Source: JALORV01 sp963766365
GTDB lineage: Bacteria > Pseudomonadota > Gammaproteobacteria > Burkholderiales > Burkholderiaceae_F
Assembly: GCA_963766365.1 (NCBI GenBank)
Contig: CAVXZK010000006.1
Coordinates: forward strand, 434,001 to 498,000
DNA: 64,000 nt
Direction: 5' to 3'
A program made the position numbers and the translations under genes. Below the pieces are notes generated by a model. That model saw only the letters and a list, made by a program, of their open reading frames with translations. It searched no databases and had not been told where the DNA came from. Positions 16,356 through 24,999 of this stretch are shown here, in pieces (position 1 is the first letter of the stretch; each line of letters begins with the position of its first letter).

Positions 16356-17225
16356 ATGCTTTTGTACCCGGAACTATTCAAATCGCTCGAATCCGTGCGC
16401 TGGAACATGGGGACCGACGTCCCATGGAATGAGTTCGACGCCTCCCGCCTGAGCGATGAACAGGCGCGCACGATCAAGATGAACGCAATCACCGAGTGGT
16501 CGGCGCTGCCGGCCACCGAGATGTTCTTGCGCGACAACCACGGCGACTCGGATTTCTCCGCCTTCATGTCGGTGTGGTTCTTCGAGGAGCAGAAGCACGC
16601 GCTGGTGCTGATGGAGTACCTGCGGCGCTTCCGGCCGGACCTGGTGCCCACCGAAGAGGAGCTGCACGCGGTGCGCTTCCAGTTCGACCCGGCGCCGCGG
16701 CTCGAGACGCTGATGCTGCACTTCTGCGGCGAGATCCGGCTCAACCACTGGTATCGCCGCGCCGCGGAGTGGCATACCGAGCCCGTGATCAAGTCCATCT
16801 ATCGCCTGTTGTCGCAGGACGAGGCGCGCCACGGCGGCGCCTACCTGCGCTACATGAAGAAGTACCTGGGTGAACTCGGCGATTCCGCCCGCGCGGCCTT
16901 CGCCAAGATCGGCGTGCTGATGGCATCGGCCAAGCGCACCGACAAGGCGCTGCACCCCACCAATCTCCATGTAAACCAGTCGCTTTTCCCGAACGACACC
17001 GTACAATCGCGCCTCCCTGATCCGGGCTGGCTCGAACGCTGGCTCGACGAACAAATAAGATTCGACAAAGAATGGGAGACCAAGGTCGTCGATCGGATCC
17101 TGCACAACCTGTCGCTGCTGTTCGAGCGCACGTTCAATTCGGTGCAGGATCTGAATCGCTACCGCAAGGAGATTGCGGTGCGGCTGCGCGCGGTCGATTC
17201 CGGACCGGCGCCGCAGGTCGCCTGA
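16356..17225 (+). CDS. Ferritin-like diiron protein, acyl-ACP-desaturase-like
   Basis: This 289-residue soluble four-helix-bundle protein carries a complete diiron signature: Glu47, EEQKH (77-81), Glu126 in CGEIRLNHWY and DEARH (155-159). The spacing E...EExxH...E...DExRH is that of soluble acyl-ACP desaturases and related ferritin-like oxygenases, which use O2 and two irons to desaturate or oxidise acyl chains. The C terminus (RILHNLSLLFERTF) is extra helix. It is last in the co-directional lipid cluster, 18 bases after the NTF2-like gene. It is a candidate oxygen-using step of that pathway. Database entries may simply call it ferritin; the cage-forming function is unlikely at this length. 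Confidence 0.82.
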   Translation: MLLYPELFKSLESVRWNMGTDVPWNEFDASRLSDEQARTIKMNAITEWSALPATEMFLRDNHGDSDFSAFMSVWFFEEQKHALVLMEYLRRFRPDLVPTEEELHAVRFQFDPAPRLETLMLHFCGEIRLNHWYRRAAEWHTEPVIKSIYRLLSQDEARHGGAYLRYMKKYLGELGDSARAAFAKIGVLMASAKRTDKALHPTNLHVNQSLFPNDTVQSRLPDPGWLERWLDEQIRFDKEWETKVVDRILHNLSLLFERTFNSVQDLNRYRKEIAVRLRAVDSGPAPQVA

Positions 17226-17268
17226 GCGATTCGCCGGCCGCGGCCCCGTTTGCCGCGCCGGGCCATCG

Positions 17269-18267
17269 ATGATTCCGCGCCACGTTCCGCTGGTCGAGAC
17301 CACGCGTGGCGGCACGACCGAGTGCGTGCACTATGGGTCCATCTCCGTCGTCGACGCCGCGGGCCGCCTGATCTCCGCCGTCGGCGACCCTGATTCACTC
17401 AACTTCACCCGCTCGGCGCTGAAGCCACTGCAGGCGTTGCCGTTCGTCGAGGATGGCGGGCTCGGCCGTTTCAACTTCACCTCCCACGAACTGGCGCTGA
17501 TGTGCGCCAGCCACAGCGGCGAGGCGATGCACATCGGCATCGTGCAGCGCATGCTCGCTGCTGCCGGGGTCGATGAGTCGGCATTGCAGTGCGGGTGCCA
17601 TGCGCCGGGCTTCTTCGCCGCGACCGAGTCAAGCGCGCCGTCGGGTGTGAAGTGGTCGCCGCTGTTCCACAACTGCTCGGGCAAGCACGCCGGCTTCCTC
17701 GCCTACGCCCGCATGCACGGCCAGCCGGTCGAAACCTACCTGGACTCCGGCCACCCCTTGCAGCAGCGCATTCGCACGATCGTCGCGCGATTTGCGCTGG
17801 GCGACACGATTGCGCAGGGCATCGACGGATGCAGCGCGCCGAATTTTGCGATGCCCTTGCGGCGCGTGGCACAGACGTATGCGCGTCTCGCCGCGCAGGA
17901 GACGCCGGAACTCGCCGCGCTGTTCTACGCGATGACGCGGCACCCTGACCTCGTATCGGGCACCCGCCGCACCGACCTCGCGCTCATGCAGACGGGCAAC
18001 GGCGACTGGGTCAGCAAGGCTGGCGCCGACGGTATGCAGGCGATCGGGGTGGCGAGCAAAGGCATGGGCATCGCGATCCGCATCGCCGACGGCAGCCCGC
18101 GCGCGCTGCACGCCGCGACCGTCGAAGTGCTGCAGCAACTCGGCGTACTCGAGGATTCGAGCGGCACGCCGCTCGCGGTCTATGACTGTCCGCCAATCCG
18201 CAATTACCGCGGAATCGAGACTGGCGGCTTCGTTCCGGTATTCAAGCTGCGCAAGCAGCCAGGCTGA
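17269..18267 (+). CDS. Asparaginase II family protein
   Basis: This 332-residue protein is of the Rhizobium-type asparaginase family (Asparaginase_II), unrelated to the common E. coli enzymes. It hydrolyses L-asparagine to aspartate and ammonia in the cytosol. Family marks are ETTRGGTTECVHYGSISVVD at the start, RSALKPLQALPFVE, CASHSGEAMHI, LFHNCSGKHAGFLA and KAGADGMQAIGV. The Ser-Lys and Cys residues of this type's active site are consistent with SALKPLQ, SHSGE and NCSGKH. The start at 17269 matches the family's N terminus. The 43-base gap from the diiron gene suggests a separate or loosely linked transcript. Confidence 0.92.
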   Translation: MIPRHVPLVETTRGGTTECVHYGSISVVDAAGRLISAVGDPDSLNFTRSALKPLQALPFVEDGGLGRFNFTSHELALMCASHSGEAMHIGIVQRMLAAAGVDESALQCGCHAPGFFAATESSAPSGVKWSPLFHNCSGKHAGFLAYARMHGQPVETYLDSGHPLQQRIRTIVARFALGDTIAQGIDGCSAPNFAMPLRRVAQTYARLAAQETPELAALFYAMTRHPDLVSGTRRTDLALMQTGNGDWVSKAGADGMQAIGVASKGMGIAIRIADGSPRALHAATVEVLQQLGVLEDSSGTPLAVYDCPPIRNYRGIETGGFVPVFKLRKQPG

Positions 18268-18301
18268 TCGCCGGGCTGCGCCGCCGCGACACCGGTGCGC
18301 G

Positions 18302-18964
18302 CTATGACAGGCTGACTTCCCCTGTTGGCGTGCGGATCCGCGCTTCGATCTGCACCGGCCCCGATTTGAGGTCCACAGGACCGACGATCCGAAGTTCACG
18401 GAACATCGCGAGGATGCCCGCCGTACCCAGCACGGCGGCCGGATGCGCCAGTTTCAGCTCCAGCAGTTCGCAGCCGCTCTCCGGCAGGCGCTCGCAGGGA
18501 TGCAGCGCCACGCCGTCGGCCCCGGGCTCCCACTGGATCGCCGCCGGCAGCACGCCGCTCCAGGACAGCGTGCCGGTGTCGGGCACCGCAATCTTCCAGT
18601 GAAAGTCACCGCGACTCATGGACAGGATCTCGCCCAGATCGGGCACGCGGGCACACGCAGCCGCCAGCGAGTCACAGCGAAGGACCCAGGTGATCAGCGC
18701 CGGCCCCGCGGCCAGCCGCGCCTGCATGGCGGGTTCGTCGAGTGAAAACCAGCGCGGTCGCGCCGGCGCAGCGGCGTCCGGATCGATGGCGATGACCTCA
18801 AGGTAGGCGCGCGGACCGAGCTTCAGCAGCGCGTTGTGCGTACCCATCGCGACATGCTTGCCGCCCGGCTGGGGCTGCGCCCCGAGCCGCTGCGCCACCC
18901 ACTCGACGCCGTCTTCGAGGCGAGTGCTGGCGACGACGATGTGATCGAGTTCCGAGCGCTGCAT
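18302..18964 (-). CDS. VOC family protein (glyoxalase-like domain)
   Basis: This 220-residue protein starts with ELDHIVVASTRLEDGVEWVAQRLG, the classical start of the glyoxalase-like (vicinal oxygen chelate) fold, with His8 as a possible metal ligand. GKHVAMGTHNALLKLGPRAYLEVIAIDP follows, where a Glu near the end of the first module is the second likely ligand. The length fits two beta-alpha-beta-beta-beta modules. Many proteins of this group are annotated only as glyoxalase-like; no substrate is known. It is divergent from nothing and stands 53 bases downstream of the stop of the next minus-strand gene. Confidence 0.85.
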   Translation of the reverse strand: MQRSELDHIVVASTRLEDGVEWVAQRLGAQPQPGGKHVAMGTHNALLKLGPRAYLEVIAIDPDAAAPARPRWFSLDEPAMQARLAAGPALITWVLRCDSLAAACARVPDLGEILSMSRGDFHWKIAVPDTGTLSWSGVLPAAIQWEPGADGVALHPCERLPESGCELLELKLAHPAAVLGTAGILAMFRELRIVGPVDLKSGPVQIEARIRTPTGEVSLS

Positions 18965-19017
18965 GGGAGTTCAGCGATGGTTCGCGCGCCGGTGGGCGAC
19001 GCGCGAACACTCAAGTC

Positions 19018-20316
19018 TCAGCGCCCGAGAATGCCTCGCAGGATATTGACCGGATCGGGCGTCTTCTCTTCCTGCTTCTGCTCGGCCGCGGGGGGCGCCG
19101 CGTCCTGTGACTGCGGCTGGGCCTGGCGACGCGAGCCTCGCTGCATTTCGCCCATGTCCATGCCCAGCATCGCGTTGGAGACGCTCTTCACGCGCAGCTT
19201 GACCGCCCACTGCGGCTCCCAGGCGACCTTCGGGTCGGTCGGTCGCGGCGGATGTGCGAGGTTGAGCTCGGAGCCGTACGCGATCATGCGCAGCATCGCG
19301 CCGCCACCCTCGCCGAAGATGCCCTTCGGCACCGTGCACTTGGTGACGCTCGGCTCGAGCAGCACCTTTTCCTTCAGCCAGCGGTCGACCGCCGGGTTCG
19401 TCTGGTAGTCGATCAGGCCCATGCCGACCTCCGGCACTTCGCTCGATGTCCAGAACACCATCTCCATTTCCGAGCCGCCCTTGGCACCCATGGCGGCGAT
19501 AAAGTAGGCGCGCGCCGTCGGCAGCGCGGCCCACTCGAGCTGCGTCGCACCGCCAGCATCGCTCTGTTTCAGGTCGATCGCCGGCATCAGGTCCTGCTGC
19601 GCGCCGATTGCGAACTTGAAACCATCCGGTACGCCCTGCCCGGTGAATGTGTGCTCGCCAACCAGCGATGCGTTCGCCGGCACCATGCGCGAGTCGACCT
19701 CGCTGGGCCACAGTGGACGCCCCGGCGCGCTGTGAGCGCCGCGCTGGGTGGCGCGGCGCGAGGTGAAGAACTTGCCGAAGTCCTCGGGCTTGGCGGTCGC
19801 CATGTCGAGCACCCGCGGTTGACCGGCCCGCACGGTGTCGCCGCAGCCCCAATACAGGTACATCTTGCCCTTCGGACGCTCGTACTCGTGCTCGACAACC
19901 GTGTCATCGCCCGGGGGCGGTGGCGTGCCCCTCTCGACCTTCGGCGCCACGAGCTTCAGCGTGGGCGCGAGCTGCGTGCCGGCCGGCACCGCCTGCGTGG
20001 CTTCCGGCAGTGTCGGATTACGGCTGGTGTAGAGCGTGACGTCGACCCAGCGGCCGGCCGAGCCCGTCTGCGTCATGCCGAACGTGTTCTTTCCGCCCTG
20101 GCCGCCGCCGAACATGCCGCCCATCATCGACATCGGACTGCCTCCGCCGCCGCCCATCGGCATGCCAAAGCCCGCGAAGGTCGCCACGTCAATCCACGCC
20201 TGTGAGACGGGGGCCTTGACCACCTGCGCCGGCGCCTTGGTCTGCGCGATGGCCGGTGCGCCGACCACCACCGCCAAGGCTGCGAGTGCTGCGTGAACCG
20301 CTCCGTTCCTGTCCAT
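19018..20316 (-). CDS. Exported protein of unknown function with Gly/Met-rich segment
   Basis: This 432-residue protein is unrecognised. It has an N-terminal signal peptide (AALAALAVVVGAPAIAQ, cut after Ala-Gln region about residue 24). A Gly/Met-rich stretch follows (GFGMPMGGGGG, GGMFGGGQGGK; about 49-75). Then comes a beta-rich body with pieces such as YLYWGCGDTVRAGQPRVLD, EFGKFFTSRRA-like, LEWAALPTARAYFIAAMGA and EMEMVFWTSSEVPEVG. The last 50 residues are Gln/Pro/Ala-rich and end VNILRGILGR. Only two Cys residues are obvious in the mature part. The start at 20316 is supported by GGGGGGAG 4 bases upstream. It is probably periplasmic. The WGCG and WTSSEVPEVG pieces suggest a conserved family of unknown function. 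Confidence 0.7.
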   Translation of the reverse strand: MDRNGAVHAALAALAVVVGAPAIAQTKAPAQVVKAPVSQAWIDVATFAGFGMPMGGGGGSPMSMMGGMFGGGQGGKNTFGMTQTGSAGRWVDVTLYTSRNPTLPEATQAVPAGTQLAPTLKLVAPKVERGTPPPPGDDTVVEHEYERPKGKMYLYWGCGDTVRAGQPRVLDMATAKPEDFGKFFTSRRATQRGAHSAPGRPLWPSEVDSRMVPANASLVGEHTFTGQGVPDGFKFAIGAQQDLMPAIDLKQSDAGGATQLEWAALPTARAYFIAAMGAKGGSEMEMVFWTSSEVPEVGMGLIDYQTNPAVDRWLKEKVLLEPSVTKCTVPKGIFGEGGGAMLRMIAYGSELNLAHPPRPTDPKVAWEPQWAVKLRVKSVSNAMLGMDMGEMQRGSRRQAQPQSQDAAPPAAEQKQEEKTPDPVNILRGILGR

Positions 20317-20467
20317 GACTCCCCCCAACCCCGGCGCCGCCGGCCCATGCACTTTCTACACAGGATTTCATCAGGCTGCCAGCCCGTTGGCCACATCTTG
20401 ACGACAGTCATAGAAGGGGACACCCCGCCACCTAGCCTGAAACGGCATTCCGATTCCTGGAGGCTCG

Positions 20468-20932
20468 ATGCGAGCACAAAGTTTGTTGGTGCGGGACATC
20501 GCAGTACACGACGCCGTGACCGTCCGGCCGGAAGAATCGATCGACGAGTGCGCCAAGCGGATGCATGCCGAGCATGTCGGCTGCCTGATCGTGGTCGAGC
20601 AGACCGATGGCATCCAGTTCCCGATCGGCATGCTGACCGATCGCGACATCGCCATCGAGGTCGTTGCGTTCGGGCTCGACCCACGGGCGATGACGGCGAG
20701 TGACGTCATGAGTGAAGGGCCGGCCGTCATAGAGGAAGACGATGACCTGCTCGATGTGCTGGCGCTGATGCGCGAGCGCGGCGTGCGGCGCCTGCCGGTG
20801 GCGCGCGCCGACGGTGCACTCGTGGGCGTGATCGCCTTCGACAACCTGCTGCAGGTGCTGGGCGAACTGGTCGACGGCATGATCGGCGTGCTCAAGGCCC
20901 AGCAGACGCGCGAATTGCGTACGCGACCGTAG
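20468..20932 (+). CDS. CBS domain pair protein
   Basis: This 154-residue cytosolic protein is made of two CBS motifs (about 8-65 and 74-130), which bind adenosyl nucleotides and act as energy or ionic sensors. Typical pieces are TVRPEESIDECAKRMHAEHVGCLIVVE and GMLTDRDIAIEV in the first, then VMSEGPAVIEEDDDLLDVLALMRERGVRRLPVA and GVIAFDNLLQVLGE in the second. No other domain is attached, so it probably works with a partner protein. A PolX-like gene follows after 9 bases, so the two may be co-transcribed; the pairing has no obvious mechanistic meaning. Confidence 0.93.
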   Translation: MRAQSLLVRDIAVHDAVTVRPEESIDECAKRMHAEHVGCLIVVEQTDGIQFPIGMLTDRDIAIEVVAFGLDPRAMTASDVMSEGPAVIEEDDDLLDVLALMRERGVRRLPVARADGALVGVIAFDNLLQVLGELVDGMIGVLKAQQTRELRTRP

Positions 20933-20941
20933 CGGCCAGCC

Positions 20942-21919
20942 ATGAGCGCTGCGAGCGTGTTCGACAACGCCCGCATCGCCGCGGTGTTCGAGGAGATCGC
21001 CGACCTGCTCGAAGTGCAGGACGATAATCCGTTCCGCATCCGTGCGTATCGCAACGCGGCGCGCCTGGTGCGGCAGCAGGGACCCGACTTCGCGGCCCGG
21101 GCGGCGCGCGGCGAGCCGCTGGCCAAGATGTTCGGCATCGGCGCCGACCTCGACGCCAAGATCCACGAGATCGCACGAACCGGCACTTGCGCGCTGTTGC
21201 AGGAACTGCGCGCGGCGGTGCCGCGCGGCACGTCGTCGCTGCTGCACATCCCGGGGCTGGGACCCAAGAAGATCCACGCTCTGGGCGAGCAGCTGGGAGT
21301 GCACAGCCCGACCGACCTCGTCGCCGCACTGAAGAGCGGCCGCCTGCGCGAGCTGCGCGGCTTCGGACCGAAGACCGAGGAGCGCCTGCGCGAGGCGCTC
21401 GGCACCCATCGCGGCAAGAAGGGGCGCGTGCCGCTGGAGGTGGCCGATCGCGAGGCCGAACCGCTGCTGGCCTACATGAAGACCAGCCCCGTCGTGCGCG
21501 AAGCGGTCATTGCCGGCAGCCTGCGGCGTCGGCACGAGAGCGTTGGCGACATCGACCTGCTGGTCGTCAGCGATCGCGGCACGACTGTGACGCACCACTT
21601 CGTCGCCTATCCCCAGTTTCGAGAGGTGCTCGCACAAGGCGCAAAGCGTGCCAGTGCCGTGCTGGCGAGCGGGCTGCAGGTCGACCTGCGCGTAATCCCC
21701 GCCGAAAGCTACGGAGCGGCGCTGCTCTATTTCACCGGCTCGAAGGGCTACAACATCGAGTTGCGCAGGCGCGCGATCGCACGCGGACTGAAGCTCAACG
21801 AGTATGGATTGTTCAAGGGCGAGCGGCGCATCGCCGGCGCCTCCGAAGAGTCGATCTACGCGGCCCTCGACCTGCCCTGGGTCGCGCCCGAGCGGCGCGA
21901 GGTTGCGGCCGCGGCATAA
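20942..21919 (+). CDS. PolX-like DNA polymerase lacking the PHP domain
   Basis: This 325-residue protein matches the polymerase half of bacterial family X polymerases. It has an N-terminal 8-kDa-like domain (NARIAAVFEEIADLLEVQDDNPFRIRAYRNAA), helix-hairpin-helix motifs at IPGLGPKKI (103-111) and RGFGPKTEERL, and a nucleotidyltransferase core with AGSLRRRHESVGDIDLLV. The three metal-binding Asp residues are kept (D203, D205, D248), and FTGSKGYNIELRRRA follows. Bacterial PolX normally continues about 240 residues with a PHP nuclease domain. Here the protein stops just after ALDLPWVAPERRE, the usual linker to PHP, and an unrelated gene begins 13 bases later. It could act in gap-filling repair without the proofreading-like nuclease. 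Confidence 0.88.
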   Translation: MSAASVFDNARIAAVFEEIADLLEVQDDNPFRIRAYRNAARLVRQQGPDFAARAARGEPLAKMFGIGADLDAKIHEIARTGTCALLQELRAAVPRGTSSLLHIPGLGPKKIHALGEQLGVHSPTDLVAALKSGRLRELRGFGPKTEERLREALGTHRGKKGRVPLEVADREAEPLLAYMKTSPVVREAVIAGSLRRRHESVGDIDLLVVSDRGTTVTHHFVAYPQFREVLAQGAKRASAVLASGLQVDLRVIPAESYGAALLYFTGSKGYNIELRRRAIARGLKLNEYGLFKGERRIAGASEESIYAALDLPWVAPERREVAAAA

Positions 21920-21932
21920 GGAGCTTGGCGCG

Positions 21933-22400
21933 ATGAAACTCAGTTCACCCGCATTTCAGGACCAGGGCAGCATTCCTCGCAAGTACACCTGCGAAGGCGC
22001 TGACGTCTCGCCACCCTTGGCGATCGAAGACATTCCTGCCGGCACACGCAGCCTCGCTCTGATCGTCGACGATCCGGACGCGCCGGACCCAGCCGCGCCG
22101 AAAATGACCTGGGTTCACTGGGTGCTGTACGACCTGCCGCCCGAGACGTTCGACTTTCCCGAGGGTGCGGTTTCGTCCGTGCTGCAGGCGCTCGACGGCC
22201 TGAACGACTGGAAGCGGACCGGCTACGGCGGTCCCTGCCCGCCGATCGGGCGACATCGCTACTACTTCAAACTCTTCGCCCTCGATACTCGCCTGGGCGA
22301 CCTGCACCGCCCGACGAGTGCCCAACTGCAAAGAGCTTTCACTGGGCATCTGCTGGCAGAGGCGCAGCTTGTCGGCCTATACGCAAAGGGACGGCCCTGA
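21933..22400 (+). CDS. YbhB/YbcL family (PEBP-like) protein
   Basis: This 155-residue protein is of the phosphatidylethanolamine-binding/Raf-kinase-inhibitor-like family. The family signature runs through IPRKYTCEGADVSPPL, SLALIVDDPDAPD, WVHWVLYDLP and GPCPPIGRHRYYFKLFALD, which together shape the anion-binding pocket (Asp-Pro-Asp, His, and GxCPP). There is no signal peptide, so it is cytosolic. AAGGAG precedes the ATG at a good distance. Bacterial members have no settled function. It is 13 bases after the PolX-like gene and is probably in the same transcript as the CBS protein. Confidence 0.94.
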   Translation: MKLSSPAFQDQGSIPRKYTCEGADVSPPLAIEDIPAGTRSLALIVDDPDAPDPAAPKMTWVHWVLYDLPPETFDFPEGAVSSVLQALDGLNDWKRTGYGGPCPPIGRHRYYFKLFALDTRLGDLHRPTSAQLQRAFTGHLLAEAQLVGLYAKGRP

Positions 22401-22483
22401 TCCAGGTCACCGCACGCTCCGAGTCATGTCGCTCTGAGGCACGCCGGTAGAATCCGCGCCTTCCTTTCCGTTGTCGCGCGCCG

Positions 22484-24223
22484 ATGCTGCCCCCACAGAA
22501 ACAACGCATTACCGCGCTGATCGAACAGGCGCTGGCCGGCCTCGGCGTATCCGGGGTTCCTGTCGTGCTCGAACGGCCCAAGGTCGAATCGCACGGCGAC
22601 CTGGCCTGCAACGTGGCGATGCAGGTGGCGAAGTCCCTGAAGAAGAACCCGCGCGAAGTGGGTCAGGCGATCGCCGATGCCCTGAAGATGAACCCGGCGG
22701 GCGCCGGACTGATCGACGCGGTCGAGGTGGCCGGCCCGGGTTTCATCAACCTGCGCCTGGCGCCTACGGCGAAGCAGGAGGTCGTGCGGCTCGCGCTGCG
22801 CGAGCGCGAGTGCTTCGGCACCACGTCAACGCACGCCGGGCATCGCGTGATGGTGGAGTTCGTTTCCGCCAACCCCACCGGTCCACTGCACCTGGGCCAT
22901 GCACGCCAGGCCGCGATCGGCGATGCGCTCGCCAATCTGCTCGCGACGCAGGGGTGGCAGGTCTCGCGCGAGTTCTATTACAACGACGCGGGCGTGCAGA
23001 TCGCCAACCTCGCCTTGTCGGTGCAGGCCCGCGCCCGCGAACTGCTCGGCGAGACGATCGAGTTTCCGGAAACCGGCTATCGCGGCGACTACATCGTCGA
23101 CATCGCACGCGATTTCCTTGCGAAGAAGACCGTCACCGCGCGCGACGGTGAACCCGTGACGGCCAACGGCGATCCGAACGACCTCGACGCGGTACGCCAC
23201 TTCGCGGTCGTCTACCTGCGCAACGAGCAGGACGCCGACCTCGCCGCGCTCGGCGTGAGCTTCGATCACTACTTCCTCGAGTCGTCGCTGTACACCGACG
23301 GCAAGGTCGAGGGCGCGGTGAAGGCGCTGATCGAATCCGACATGACCTACGAGGCGGAATCGGCCCTGTGGCTGAAAACGACCGAGTTCGACGACCTCGC
23401 CGGTCACGGCGGTCCGCCTAAGGACGACAAGGATCGCGTGATGCGCAAGTCTGACGGCACCTTCACGTACTTCGTGCCCGATGTTGCGTACCACCTGACC
23501 AAGTTCCAGCGCGGGTTCGAGAAGGTCATCAATGTGCAGGGCTCGGATCACTACGGCACCGTGGCGCGCGTGCGCGCCGGGGTGCAGGCGGCCGCGAAGA
23601 GCCTGAAGCTCGACATCCCGCACGGCTACCCGGACTACCTGCTGCACAAGATGCTGCGGGTGACCAAGGACGGCGAGGAAGTGAAGATGAGCAAGCGCGC
23701 CGGCACGTATGTGACGCTGCGCGACCTCCTCGAGTGGGTGGGTCGCGACGCGACACGCTACTTCCTGGTCGCGCGCAAGGCCGACGCCGAGTTCACTTTC
23801 GACGTCGACCTCGCGTTGTCGCAGTCCGAGGACAACCCGGTCTACTACGTGCAGTACGCGCATGCCCGCATCTCGTCGGTGCTGCAGCAGGCGGGCGAGA
23901 AGGGCTTTGCCGTGCCGGATGCCGCAGCGGCGCTGAACACGGACCTGACGCCGCTGACCAACGCCCGCGAGCAGACGCTGCTGAGCCGGCTGGCACGGTT
24001 CCCTGACCTGCTGGCCGAAGCCGCTGACGAGCTCGCGCCCCATCAGGTGGCGTACTACCTGAAGGATCTCGCCGCTGACTTCCACGGCTACTACAACGCC
24101 GAGCGCGTGCTGGTCGACGACGAGGGACTGCGCAACGCCCGGCTGGCGCTGCTGCTGGCAACTCGCCAGGTGCTGCGCAACGGGCTGGCGCTGCTTGGCG
24201 TGTCGGCGCCGGAGAAGATGTGA
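22484..24223 (+). CDS. argS: Arginyl-tRNA synthetase
   Basis: This 579-residue class I aminoacyl-tRNA synthetase charges tRNA-Arg. The N-terminal Arg-tRNA synthetase domain (about 1-95) is followed by the catalytic core with the HIGH-type motif PLHLGHA (H136, H139) and VKMSKRAGTYV (KMSK at 401-404). The DALR anticodon-binding domain forms the C terminus and ends LALLGVSAPEKM. The length is usual. It is the only clear essential housekeeping gene in the window. The SPOR-domain gene that follows after 89 bases is its common partner in betaproteobacteria. Confidence 0.98.
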   Translation: MLPPQKQRITALIEQALAGLGVSGVPVVLERPKVESHGDLACNVAMQVAKSLKKNPREVGQAIADALKMNPAGAGLIDAVEVAGPGFINLRLAPTAKQEVVRLALRERECFGTTSTHAGHRVMVEFVSANPTGPLHLGHARQAAIGDALANLLATQGWQVSREFYYNDAGVQIANLALSVQARARELLGETIEFPETGYRGDYIVDIARDFLAKKTVTARDGEPVTANGDPNDLDAVRHFAVVYLRNEQDADLAALGVSFDHYFLESSLYTDGKVEGAVKALIESDMTYEAESALWLKTTEFDDLAGHGGPPKDDKDRVMRKSDGTFTYFVPDVAYHLTKFQRGFEKVINVQGSDHYGTVARVRAGVQAAAKSLKLDIPHGYPDYLLHKMLRVTKDGEEVKMSKRAGTYVTLRDLLEWVGRDATRYFLVARKADAEFTFDVDLALSQSEDNPVYYVQYAHARISSVLQQAGEKGFAVPDAAAALNTDLTPLTNAREQTLLSRLARFPDLLAEAADELAPHQVAYYLKDLAADFHGYYNAERVLVDDEGLRNARLALLLATRQVLRNGLALLGVSAPEKM

Positions 24224-24264
24224 CCGGCGCCATCGCGCGTGCACCTTACGCAAAACTGTCAGGG

Positions 24265-24280
24265 CGTCCGGCTTCGGACG
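24265..24280 (+). terminator. Hairpin between argS and the SPOR gene
   Basis: CGTCCG-GCTT-CGGACG forms a perfect 6-bp stem with a 4-base loop, 41 bases after the argS stop. There is no T-run. It may be a weak terminator or a processing site before the SPOR gene. Confidence 0.35.
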
Positions 24281-24312
24281 GCCTGGCACCCGAGCCCAAG
24301 TAAACTTCACGC

Positions 24313-24873
24313 ATGACTCACCTCTACCTGCGTCGCCAGTACGGCGGCACGCTGCTCGGCTTCATCATCGGACTGGTGGTCGGCTTGGGTGTCGCAGTGG
24401 CGGTTGCGCTCTACATCACCAACGCGCCTGTCCCGTTTGTGAACAAGGTGCGCCCGGCCAGCGAGAACGTCAATCCGGGTGCCGGCGGGCAGTTGCCCGA
24501 CCCGAACAAGCCGCTGCAAATGACCCCGCGCGGGCCGGATACGACGGCTGTGCCCGCACCGAAGCTCGATGCGGCGACCGACCCGAAGGCCGCGCCGCCA
24601 CCGCCGGAAAAGGGCGTCACCACCGCGCTGCCCGACGATGGCTCGCGCTACCTCCTGCAGGCCGGGGCGTTCAAGTCGCCGGACGACGCCGATGCGATGC
24701 GCGCGCGGCTGGCGCTGCTCGGTTACGACGCGAAAGTCCTTTCGCGCGAGCAGGACGGGCAAACCCTGTATCGCGTTCGCCTGGGACCGTACGGCAATAT
24801 CGAGGACGTGAACCGCATGCGCAAGACCATGGCGGAAAACGGCATCGATGTGCAACTGATCAAGGTCCGTTGA
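24313..24873 (+). CDS. SPOR domain-containing membrane protein
   Basis: This 186-residue protein resembles FtsN-like SPOR proteins. It has a single N-terminal transmembrane segment (GGTLLGFIIGLVVGLGVAVAVALYI, about 11-35), a Pro/Ala/Asp-rich periplasmic linker, and a C-terminal SPOR domain (about 108-186) with RYLLQAGAFKSPDDADAMRARLALLGYDA and YRVRLGPYGNIEDVNRMRKTMAENGID. SPOR domains bind denuded peptidoglycan at the division site. In many betaproteobacteria this gene stands between argS and dsbA exactly as here. It lacks the FtsN essential helices, so it is more likely an accessory division protein. Confidence 0.93.
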   Translation: MTHLYLRRQYGGTLLGFIIGLVVGLGVAVAVALYITNAPVPFVNKVRPASENVNPGAGGQLPDPNKPLQMTPRGPDTTAVPAPKLDAATDPKAAPPPPEKGVTTALPDDGSRYLLQAGAFKSPDDADAMRARLALLGYDAKVLSREQDGQTLYRVRLGPYGNIEDVNRMRKTMAENGIDVQLIKVR

Positions 24874-24999
24874 CCATGCCCGCGCGACCCGCCTGTCGGT
24901 GGGGGTGAACCCTTGTCAGCGCCCACGGTCGCACAACCGTTCAAATCCGCACGTGCCGGCTGACCGGCCGTTTCCTTCGATCACCTGGAGAACCTCGAG

